A stretch of DNA of 64,000 nt from Gammaproteobacteria bacterium (GTDB lineage Bacteria; Pseudomonadota; Gammaproteobacteria; Enterobacterales; Alteromonadaceae), in the NCBI GenBank assembly GCA_018222405.1, contig JAAFAI010000003.1, positions 186,001 to 250,000 of the forward strand. Reading direction: 5' to 3'. Positions 57,027 through 64,000 of the stretch are shown piece by piece (positions within the stretch are counted from its first letter, which is position 1; every line of letters begins with the position of its first letter). Position numbers and translations under genes: made by a program. The notes beneath the pieces were generated by a model. The model was not told the DNA's origin. It ran no database searches and saw nothing but the letters and a program-made list of their open reading frames with translations.

Positions 57027-59267
57027 ATGAACCTGACTACCCAAAGCGGCATTCCCGAGGCACCGTACACTGGCAAGTTGCAGTTTATTGTATTAACGCC
57101 GCAGTCACTCACCCGACTGACAGGGACCTTACCGGCATCCATGTTAATGGTGGCTGATCCGGCGACAGTTTATGCCGACGCATGTCATGTTATTTGTTTT
57201 GATGACGAGTTAGACGCCGCATTTCGCTTTATCAGCGAGAACACCGCCCGCGATCAGGCGTGCTATGTTACTGCGGTGAAAACGGCGGCAGCTCAGCACA
57301 GCCAGCAACACATTGAAAACCGGTTTTATGACGCCGGGTTCCACCTCGATGCGCGCGAATGGTTAGTGCGCGAGTATGCGCCGCTAACGGATAACCGTGC
57401 ATTTGTGACCACCACGTTTCGCGGCATAAAACAAACCGGGCATCCGCTGTGTACACTCAATAATTTACTGGCTGAGCGCGATCTGCATATGGACATGTTA
57501 CGCGAGTTCTCCAGCCGCTCCGATGCCCATGTGTTTCGCTATGCATTTGCCCAGCAGTTTATCCGTCCGGGCGATCGGTTACTCGACTGTGCCTGTGGCC
57601 TTGGCTATGGCAGTTATCTGATGTCGTTAAATGACCAGGTACAACAGGTGACTGCGGTCGATATTTGTGCAGAAAGCGTCAGCTACGCCAATCAGGTATA
57701 TGGTCACGACAAACTGGGGTATCAGACCCTGGACATTGACCAATATGCCCAGACCAGTTTTGAACCCTTTGATTTGATTACGTCATTTGAAACCATTGAA
57801 CATGTGGTGGATTATCATTCCTTCTTTAAACTGTGCTTAAAGAGCTTAAAACCTGACGGCAGAGTGATTGCCAGCGTGCCGAACATGTGGGTGGATGAAA
57901 CCGGCAAGGATCCCAACCCTTATCATTTTCATGAGTTTGACTGGCGTAAGTTTGCCGACTTATTTGCTCAATACGGATTTATTTTAGAGGGGCGTTATCA
58001 TCAGACGGCACCGGGCGGGTTTAAATTGCCGCAGTCTCCCCGCCGTTTTGAAAAAGCCTCACTGGATGCACCTGAAACGGAAACCGAGTGGTTAGTTGTT
58101 GTCGCAACCCCGGATTTAACGCACCCGCTGTGGCAAACGCCGCAACAACAGCCTTATACCAATCCCCAGTATCCTGAGCAGCCACTGCCTGGGTATGTTG
58201 ATTTTGCCGCAGGCTATCAAAACCCATGGCTGCACCGTCAGGTTGTACAGGTGGGGCAACGCATCGAGGATGCCGCTGTGAGGCGTCATTATGTGGAACG
58301 GCTGTTACAGCACAACAGTGTGGATACCATGATGCTGCTGACCTTACAGGGGTATGGTCTGCCTGATGAATTTAGTGCGTGGCAAACCTGGTTTAAGGCA
58401 TCTGAGCAGGCGTTGTCGGCTCAAAGCCTACAGGCGTTGGCTCAGCCTTTCAGCTTGCGATGGTATGTGTCGCTGGCTTATCTGACGGCCGTTAAACAGC
58501 TGGAAGCCGGTAATCGCGATAAAGCAACGCAGTATTTTCAATTTGTGCTTGAGGCCGATTGCAACCTGTTTTGCCCGGTGTTGAACATTAAGGCCATTGA
58601 GGCAGAATACCAGCTTGCCAAACTTGCTCTGTGCAATGACAAGCGCGAGCACGCACTGACGCATCTGGCGGCAGGCAAGCAGCGTATTTTCGCGTCGACC
58701 AAGGTGTTTCAGGACTGTGTCGAAAACGGCGAGGATGAAATTGCGGAATTTTTATGGCATGAAATGGCTGAACTCTACGATGCCGGCGCATTACTCAACA
58801 AACTTATGATTGCGCTTGGCAGTGATAAGCCAGCCAGTGACATCCTGCGCCAGTGCAGTAACTGGGAAAATAATAAACGCTTTGGCCTGTTTAACCTGGT
58901 CGAGAAATACCGTAAATCCAGCGACCTGACATTCCAGGCTGATATGCAACTGATAGCCCGGTCATATATTAATAAGCTCGTCAGTAAACTCAGTCAGCTC
59001 GAAACACCGGGTAATATTTATATTTGGGGCACCGGGGTGGTGGCAACAGAGATGCTTAATGCACTGCAAAAAAAATCTGTACAGGTGGCCGCATTTATCG
59101 ATTCTCAGGCTCGCAGCGGCCAAACCCTTAACGATATACCGGTATATACCCTTGCGAATACGCCGGTTAAAGCTCTGGATACGGTGATTCTGACTTCCGT
59201 TGGCTCATCTGGTGTGCTGGCTAAGCCACTACAAGAGCAGGGCGTACAATGTGTATATCTGGCCTGA
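57027..59267 (+). CDS. SAM methyltransferase with C-terminal Rossmann-like module
   Basis: The product (746 residues from ATG 57027) has a class I methyltransferase domain with the SAM motif LLDCACGLGYGSYLMS near 186 and the post-motif TSFETIEHVVDYHSF. The remainder is helical, and the C-terminal part again has a Rossmann-like segment (IYIWGTGVVATEMLNAL, about 664). It probably methylates a sugar or other cluster product; the target is unknown. GTG 57009 is an alternative start; neither has a well-spaced ribosome site. Confidence 0.7.
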   Translation: MNLTTQSGIPEAPYTGKLQFIVLTPQSLTRLTGTLPASMLMVADPATVYADACHVICFDDELDAAFRFISENTARDQACYVTAVKTAAAQHSQQHIENRFYDAGFHLDAREWLVREYAPLTDNRAFVTTTFRGIKQTGHPLCTLNNLLAERDLHMDMLREFSSRSDAHVFRYAFAQQFIRPGDRLLDCACGLGYGSYLMSLNDQVQQVTAVDICAESVSYANQVYGHDKLGYQTLDIDQYAQTSFEPFDLITSFETIEHVVDYHSFFKLCLKSLKPDGRVIASVPNMWVDETGKDPNPYHFHEFDWRKFADLFAQYGFILEGRYHQTAPGGFKLPQSPRRFEKASLDAPETETEWLVVVATPDLTHPLWQTPQQQPYTNPQYPEQPLPGYVDFAAGYQNPWLHRQVVQVGQRIEDAAVRRHYVERLLQHNSVDTMMLLTLQGYGLPDEFSAWQTWFKASEQALSAQSLQALAQPFSLRWYVSLAYLTAVKQLEAGNRDKATQYFQFVLEADCNLFCPVLNIKAIEAEYQLAKLALCNDKREHALTHLAAGKQRIFASTKVFQDCVENGEDEIAEFLWHEMAELYDAGALLNKLMIALGSDKPASDILRQCSNWENNKRFGLFNLVEKYRKSSDLTFQADMQLIARSYINKLVSKLSQLETPGNIYIWGTGVVATEMLNALQKKSVQVAAFIDSQARSGQTLNDIPVYTLANTPVKALDTVILTSVGSSGVLAKPLQEQGVQCVYLA

Positions 59268-59287
59268 ATACCTGAGAAGAGACCTGA

Positions 59288-60556
59288 ATGAAAATACATA
59301 AGGTGGCGGTGGTTGGCACGGGGAGCAGTGCACAGAAGTTTATAAGCACAGTAAGTTGTGAGTCTTGCTTTACGTTTTTTAATTCCACAGGAAGCGGAAA
59401 ATTCCAGGGGCAGCCCATATCCGCTCTGAATCAGCTTGTTCATACTGAATTCGATAAAGTTGTGCTTGCTGTATACGATTATGGCGAGTTGCTTCCATTG
59501 ATCGAAAATTCGGATACAGCACCGCTTTATTGGTTTGACGCAAAAAACGGAGAGTTAGCTTATTTAACCGATCGGTATTTTGACAACCCCCAGGCTTGTC
59601 GGCAGAAGAGTGAACTACTGACAGTAATTTATGACATGCGGATTGCGCCTCCAACCTATGATTTTGTAGTGTTTTTGAACAAAAGCCAGTTGGTTGCGCA
59701 AGAAAGAGGCCTGAATGGCCTACGCGTGATCATTGCGCCGGGAGACAAACAAGGTTTTCGTGAAAATATCGATTTTTTTTCCCAGGGGGAAATGGCATTC
59801 AGAGTTAGCCACCTGCTATTACCTTTGATAAAACTGGTTGACCCCGGCGCTGACATCTTCTTATGTTCAAATAGAGAGGATGCCCGTGATATCTATTTTT
59901 CCGCATCCCACCGCTTTCCTGATAACCATAATTTCGTTAAGCCAGTTGCCAATCATTTTTATTCGGAGTTTTTTGAATATATCGACAGAGGCATAGAGCA
60001 TCGTTTAATCAGGGCGTCAGAAACTTGTCGTGCTCGTATAAATGACTGGATGATTTACAGTGATATTTCACCGCAGCGCGCGATTACCCTGACACTCAGA
60101 GAATCAACAGCACACAATGACCGAAACAGCGAACTGGATATCTGGCACCAGGTGGCCACAGCGCTTACCCAGGCTGGTTATCGGGTAATTGTTGTACGTG
60201 ACACAGCTAAAGCACTGTTTCCATTAAAGTGGCAGAACATTGATGAATTTCCCATAGCCGCTTTAGATGTTGAGATGCGGACCGCGTTATATGAGCAGAG
60301 CTGGCTGAATCTGGGAGTGTGTAACGGCCCGGCGGTTCTCTGCTTTCTAATGGCGCAATGTCGCTATCTATTCTTTGGCATGTATAATGCTTCTTGTACC
60401 TCAAACACTTACGAACATCTTGAAAAAGTCGGGATTAGAAGAGACCAGGATCAGATTGCTGGTGGTGGAGATGGTCAGTATATCTGCTGGGACGATATCA
60501 CGGCAGAAAACGTACTTTTTGCAATACAACAAAAATTTGGAGTAACCATCCAATGA
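59288..60556 (+). CDS. GT-B-like or sugar-modifying protein of unknown function
   Basis: I do not recognise this 422-residue protein. Its first 30 residues are a Rossmann-type motif (KVAVVGTGSSAQKFISTV), like the C-terminal modules of the two preceding genes. The C-terminal half has the alternating strand-helix pattern of a GT-B or polysaccharide pyruvyl-transferase-like fold (AITLTLRESTAHNDRNSELD, YRVIVVRDTAKALFP and VCNGPAVLCFLM). A GC-poorer stretch and different codon choice, compared with its neighbours, hint at separate origin. Its place in the run suggests a sugar transfer or decoration role. Confidence 0.5.
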   Translation: MKIHKVAVVGTGSSAQKFISTVSCESCFTFFNSTGSGKFQGQPISALNQLVHTEFDKVVLAVYDYGELLPLIENSDTAPLYWFDAKNGELAYLTDRYFDNPQACRQKSELLTVIYDMRIAPPTYDFVVFLNKSQLVAQERGLNGLRVIIAPGDKQGFRENIDFFSQGEMAFRVSHLLLPLIKLVDPGADIFLCSNREDARDIYFSASHRFPDNHNFVKPVANHFYSEFFEYIDRGIEHRLIRASETCRARINDWMIYSDISPQRAITLTLRESTAHNDRNSELDIWHQVATALTQAGYRVIVVRDTAKALFPLKWQNIDEFPIAALDVEMRTALYEQSWLNLGVCNGPAVLCFLMAQCRYLFFGMYNASCTSNTYEHLEKVGIRRDQDQIAGGGDGQYICWDDITAENVLFAIQQKFGVTIQ

Positions 60557-61491
60557 AAATTCTAGTGACCGGCGCATGCGGTTATAAAGGCTCGGTGTTA
60601 ATCCCGAAGCTTTTACGGGAAGGATATTCAGTTGATGCGCTGGACATTCAGTGGTTTGGTAATTTTTTACCCGAACACGACAGCTTAAATGTCATTCATC
60701 ATGACGTGCGCGACACGGCAGCTATTAACTTATCCGGCGTTGACGCCATTATACATCTGGCCTCTGTGGCGAATGACCCGTGTGGTGACCTCGACCCTAA
60801 GCTCACCTGGGAAGTCAGCGCGCTGGCCACAATGCAACTGGCCGACCGCGCTGCCAGAGAGGGAATTAAGCACTTTATTTACGCCTCTTCGGGCAGTGTT
60901 TATGGCGTGAAAGACGAAGATCAGGTGACCGAAGATCTGACCCTCGACCCCATTTCTGAATACAACAAAACCAAGATGGTGTCAGAGCGAGTATTGCTAA
61001 GCTACGCTGAGCAAATGACCGTACAGATTGTGCGCCCGGCGACGGTATGCGGATTATCACCGCGAATGCGCCTTGATGTGGCTGTCAATATGTTGACCAT
61101 GCAAGCGCTGCTCAATGGCAAAATTACGGTGTTTGGTGGTAAACAGGCGCGGCCTAATATCCACATTGACGATATTACCGACCTGTATCTGTTTTTATTA
61201 GCCAACCCTCAGCATACCGGGGTGTTTAATGCCGGTTTTGAAAATATCACCATTCTTGATATTGCTGAGCAGATCAAAAACAGCATCAATACCGATATTG
61301 TGGTGACGCCATCAAATGACCCGCGATCGTACCGGATTAATTCTGACCGCTTACTGGCAACCGGGTTTAAACCGCAAAAGACCGTACAGAACGCGATTGA
61401 TGAAATTACCGAGGCTTTCCATAGTGGCAAGCTAACCAATGAGGACCGTTGGTATAACCTTAAGTGGATGCAGCAGGAAGTCTTAAAATGA
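60553..61491 (+). CDS. NAD-dependent sugar epimerase/dehydratase
   Basis: The 312-residue extended SDR has the GACGYKGS dinucleotide motif (7-14), the catalytic Ser in YASSGSVYG and the TyrxxxLys in SEYNKTK. It acts on a nucleotide sugar; whether it is an epimerase or a dehydratase is not decidable by eye. It overlaps its upstream and downstream neighbours by four bases, so it is translated in the same operon. Confidence 0.85.
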   Translation: MKILVTGACGYKGSVLIPKLLREGYSVDALDIQWFGNFLPEHDSLNVIHHDVRDTAAINLSGVDAIIHLASVANDPCGDLDPKLTWEVSALATMQLADRAAREGIKHFIYASSGSVYGVKDEDQVTEDLTLDPISEYNKTKMVSERVLLSYAEQMTVQIVRPATVCGLSPRMRLDVAVNMLTMQALLNGKITVFGGKQARPNIHIDDITDLYLFLLANPQHTGVFNAGFENITILDIAEQIKNSINTDIVVTPSNDPRSYRINSDRLLATGFKPQKTVQNAIDEITEAFHSGKLTNEDRWYNLKWMQQEVLK

Positions 61492-62051
61492 AAGCCTTCA
61501 TCGAGCAATATCAATCCCGCTTAGCACAGCAGATTGCCGCGTTAGACAGTGATGCGATTGAGCAACTAGCTGTCACCCTGATTGATTGTGCTAAGCACCG
61601 GCGTCAGGTATTTATTTGTGGCAATGGTGGTAGTGCCGGGAATGCGATGCATCTGGCCAATGATTTTTTATATGGTATCAGCCCGGATGGTTCAAAAGCG
61701 CTAAATGTCGAAGCGTTGCCGGCTAATTCGGCAGTGATTACCTGTTTGGGTAATGATATTGGCTATGCCAATATTTTTGCACATCAATTAAAGGTTAAAG
61801 CGAAAGCCGATGATGTCCTGATTGTACTGTCGGGCAGTGGTAATTCAGAAAATATTGTTGCTGCCCTGAATGTGGCAAAAGAAATGGGTATGAAAAGCTT
61901 TGCGGTGCTTGGCTTTACTGGCGGTAAAGCGCTCCGGCTCGCTGACTGCGCCATTTATAATGAAATTCATGACATGCAGGTGGCCGAAGACTTACAGCTG
62001 ATAGTGGGGCACATGTTGATGCAGTATCTGTGTGAGGCGCTGGCACAATGA
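61488..62051 (+). CDS. SIS-domain phosphoheptose isomerase-like protein
   Basis: The 187-residue protein has a sugar isomerase fold like GmhA, with CGNGGSAGNAMHLANDFLYG split around 45-63 and the phosphate-binding LSGSGNSENIV. GmhA converts sedoheptulose 7-phosphate to D-glycero-D-manno-heptose 7-phosphate and is followed by HldE. No kinase or HldE is visible here, so it may act on another keto sugar. ATG 61488 overlaps the upstream stop; an ORF extending to 61464 is less likely. Confidence 0.82.
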   Translation: MKAFIEQYQSRLAQQIAALDSDAIEQLAVTLIDCAKHRRQVFICGNGGSAGNAMHLANDFLYGISPDGSKALNVEALPANSAVITCLGNDIGYANIFAHQLKVKAKADDVLIVLSGSGNSENIVAALNVAKEMGMKSFAVLGFTGGKALRLADCAIYNEIHDMQVAEDLQLIVGHMLMQYLCEALAQ

Positions 62052-63037
62052 GTGATACCGTTGCAATCTTAGGCAGTAATTCATTTTCCGGGGCGAGCTA
62101 CGCTAAATACCTATTGGCCAATGGCAAGCGTGTTATTGCTATTAGCCGTTCGCCAGAGCCGATTGACGCATTGTTACCCTACAAATGGGGGGATCACCAC
62201 AAGCTCAGTTTTCATCAGCTCGATCTGAACAACGATCTTGATGCCATTGATGCCTTACTCGATAAATACAAGGTACCGGTGGTGGTGAATTTTGCCGCGC
62301 AAAGTATGGTCGGGCAATCCTGGGAGTGGCCGGAACACTGGTTCATGACTAACGCGGTGTCGACCATTAAACTACATAACCGCTTACGCCATAAAGATTA
62401 CCTTGACCGCTATGTGCATATTTCGACACCTGAAGTGTATGGCTCTATGTCAGGATTTGTGGCAGAACACGACCATTACCGTCCCAGTACGCCCTATGCG
62501 GTGTCGCGTGCCGCGGCCGATTTAAGCTTACAAACCTTTTTCGATGTTCATCAGTTCCCTGTAGTGTCGACCCGGGCCGCTAATGTGTATGGCCCTGGCC
62601 AGCAGCTTTACCGGATTATTCCAAAAACGATGATGAGTATTCTGCTTGGTCAAAAACTACCCTTACACGGTGGCGGGCATTCGGAGCGTTCGTTTATTCA
62701 TATTGACGATGTATCTGCTGCCACCCAGCTTATTGCTGAACAGGGCACACTGGGACAAAGCTACCATATCTCCACCGAACGCACCGTGACGATTCGGGCG
62801 CTGGTAGAGATGATTTGTGAACTAATGAATGTGAATGTGCATGATGTTTGCGAAATTACGGAAGACCGCCCGGGTAAGGATTCAGCCTATTTGCTGGATG
62901 CCACCAAGCTGCGCAACCAGTTAGGCTGGCAGGATCAAATCAGCCTGGAAAGCGGTATCGAACAAACTTTTCAATGGGTGCAGCGCTATTTGGATGTGCT
63001 TAAACATCAACCGCTGACCTACGAACATAAAGAATAG
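62048..63037 (+). CDS. NAD-dependent sugar epimerase/dehydratase with YxxxR motif
   Basis: The 329-residue extended SDR resembles GDP-mannose or dTDP-glucose dehydratases (ISTPEVYGSMSG, RAANVYGPGQQLYRIIPKT, FIHIDDVSAA). The dinucleotide motif is the unusual GSNSFSG (9-15). The catalytic lysine of TyrxxxLys is replaced by arginine: TPYAVSRAAAD with Tyr150 and Arg154. The substrate is unknown. It overlaps the SIS gene by four bases. Confidence 0.82.
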   Translation: MSDTVAILGSNSFSGASYAKYLLANGKRVIAISRSPEPIDALLPYKWGDHHKLSFHQLDLNNDLDAIDALLDKYKVPVVVNFAAQSMVGQSWEWPEHWFMTNAVSTIKLHNRLRHKDYLDRYVHISTPEVYGSMSGFVAEHDHYRPSTPYAVSRAAADLSLQTFFDVHQFPVVSTRAANVYGPGQQLYRIIPKTMMSILLGQKLPLHGGGHSERSFIHIDDVSAATQLIAEQGTLGQSYHISTERTVTIRALVEMICELMNVNVHDVCEITEDRPGKDSAYLLDATKLRNQLGWQDQISLESGIEQTFQWVQRYLDVLKHQPLTYEHKE

Positions 63038-63051
63038 GACGTTGTTTCATT

Positions 63052-63705
63052 ATGGAAATCGACCTGCTACGAAATTACCCTAAAACCAAACGTAATACAC
63101 AGGCTCGCAGTGAAGAAAAAACACCTGAAGTGCGAGCCATCGCCCGCCAGTTCGGTGCTGAATTTTTTGATGGTGATCGCCAGTATGGTTACGGTGGTTT
63201 TAGCTATAACCCGCGCTTCTGGCAGCCGGTCATCCCTGATATTAAGGCTCAATACGGGTTAAGTTCAGACAGTAAAGTACTGGATGTTGGGTGCGCAAAA
63301 GGCTTCTTCCTGTACGATCTGGCGCAAATTATTCCTGGGGTTACGGCCAAAGGCGTTGATATCTCAGAGTATGCCATTGCCAATGCCAAGCCTGAGGTGG
63401 CTGCTGATATGCAGGTTGCCTGTGCCACTGAACTGCCTTTTGAAGACAATAGTTTCGATTTGGTAATGAGCGTTAACACCGTACATAACCTTGAAAAAGA
63501 CGCCTGTGGTAAGGCGCTACAGGAAATTATGCGGGTCAGCCGAGGCAATGCATTTATCACCGTCGATGCGTATCGCGACGACGAAGAAAAAGCGCGTATG
63601 TATGAATGGAATCTGACGGCGAAAACTATTATGCATGTTGATGAATGGCAGGCGTTTTTCAAAGACGTCGGTTACACTGGCGATTATTACTGGTTTATTC
63701 CATGA
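63052..63705 (+). CDS. class I SAM methyltransferase
   Basis: The 217-residue protein has the SAM motif VLDVGCAKGFFLYDLAQ near 80, the acidic GVDISEYA and a post-motif LPFEDNSFDLVMSVNTVHNL. It methylates an unknown substrate, probably a sugar of the cluster. Its TGA overlaps the following ATG (ATGA). Confidence 0.85.
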   Translation: MEIDLLRNYPKTKRNTQARSEEKTPEVRAIARQFGAEFFDGDRQYGYGGFSYNPRFWQPVIPDIKAQYGLSSDSKVLDVGCAKGFFLYDLAQIIPGVTAKGVDISEYAIANAKPEVAADMQVACATELPFEDNSFDLVMSVNTVHNLEKDACGKALQEIMRVSRGNAFITVDAYRDDEEKARMYEWNLTAKTIMHVDEWQAFFKDVGYTGDYYWFIP

Positions 63706-64000
63706 ATGCCTTGCTTGAGCACTACCGCAATACCCTGCGTATCCGCCGTGTTGAAGAGGCCATCGCAGCACGGTACAGCGAACAGCAGATGCGCTGCCCC
63801 ACCCATTTATCTATTGGTCAGGAAGCAGCTGCTGTTGGTGTGTCAGCATGCCTGACGGTGAGTGACAAAGCCTACAGTTCCCATCGGGCTCATGCCCATT
63901 ACCTGGCTAAAGGCGGTTCACTTAATGCGCTGATCGCAGAACTGTATGGCAAGCAAACCGGTTGCACGGGAGGGCGTGGCGGCTCTATGCACCTGACCGA
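63702..64000 (+). CDS. thiamine diphosphate-dependent E1 component alpha subunit (cut by window end)
   Basis: The first 99 residues are visible. The start MNALLEHYRNTLRIRRVEEA with the later THLSIGQEAAAVGVSA and KAYSSHRAHAHYLAKGG is the pattern of pyruvate/acetoin dehydrogenase E1 alpha. GCTGGRGGSMHLT corresponds to the GGxGGSMH part of the thiamine diphosphate site. E1-type enzymes in sugar clusters can transfer two-carbon or acyl units to make branched sugars; that role is inferred. A beta subunit would be expected beyond the window. Confidence 0.8.
   Translation, partial: MNALLEHYRNTLRIRRVEEAIAARYSEQQMRCPTHLSIGQEAAAVGVSACLTVSDKAYSSHRAHAHYLAKGGSLNALIAELYGKQTGCTGGRGGSMHLT

Overview
The window looks like a chromosome segment of a marine gammaproteobacterium of the Alteromonadales (Alteromonas-like). 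The evidence is the neighbourhood purL / mltF-like / tadA shared with other gammaproteobacteria, a Vibrio-type H-ring gene pair (flgT, flgP), a sigma54- and sigma28-dependent flagellar gene hierarchy, several short polar-type flagellins and a pseudaminic-acid flagellin glycosylation island. This placement is inferred from gene content only.

Layout. Positions 1-11500 hold mixed chromosomal genes: a GGDEF protein, a KefB/KefC-type antiporter, an orphan type IV pilin-like protein, a PspB-like small membrane protein, tadA, an MltF relative that lacks its catalytic segment, purL, smrA, and tRNA-Arg(CCU). Positions 11538-38672 are a flagellar region: flgT and flgP diverge, then flgN-flgM-flgA (minus), cheV-cheR, flgBCDE, flgFGHIJKL, four flagellin genes, flaG, fliD, fliS and a fliT-like gene. 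Two beta-propeller genes with no flagellar role interrupt it: a GH43-like lipoprotein at 13660 and a sialidase-like protein at 29649. Clear sigma54 sites precede flgB and flgF and probably flgP. Clear sigma28 sites precede flgM and flagellins 1 and 4, and a looser one precedes flagellin 2.

From 38986 to the right edge almost every gene is on the plus strand and most overlap or nearly touch. First comes a complete pseudaminic acid pathway in the order pseB, pseC, pseF, pseI, pseG, pseH. Next is an acyl-handling set: an acyl carrier protein, a FabG-like reductase, an AMP-forming ligase, a LuxE-like acyl-protein synthetase and a LuxC-like acyl reductase, wrapped around a very large Maf-type flagellin glycosyltransferase. 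After that come a membrane sulfatase/LTA-synthase-like protein, a HAD protein, two methyltransferases, a GT-B-like protein, two sugar epimerase/dehydratases, a phosphoheptose-isomerase-like SIS protein, and the start of a thiamine-diphosphate E1 gene cut by the window end. Together they suggest that flagellin carries a pseudaminic-type sugar with further acyl and sugar decoration.

The least expected signals are in the untranslated parts of the flagellin cluster. The leaders of flagellins 2 and 3 carry stem-loops whose A-rich loops are runs of AAN triplets, like Hfq distal-face sites. The leaders of flagellins 1 and 4 contain a long reverse-complementary match to each other. A related structured element rich in GGA motifs follows flagellins 1, 2 and 3. 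A REP-like hairpin doublet lies between flagellins 2 and 3.
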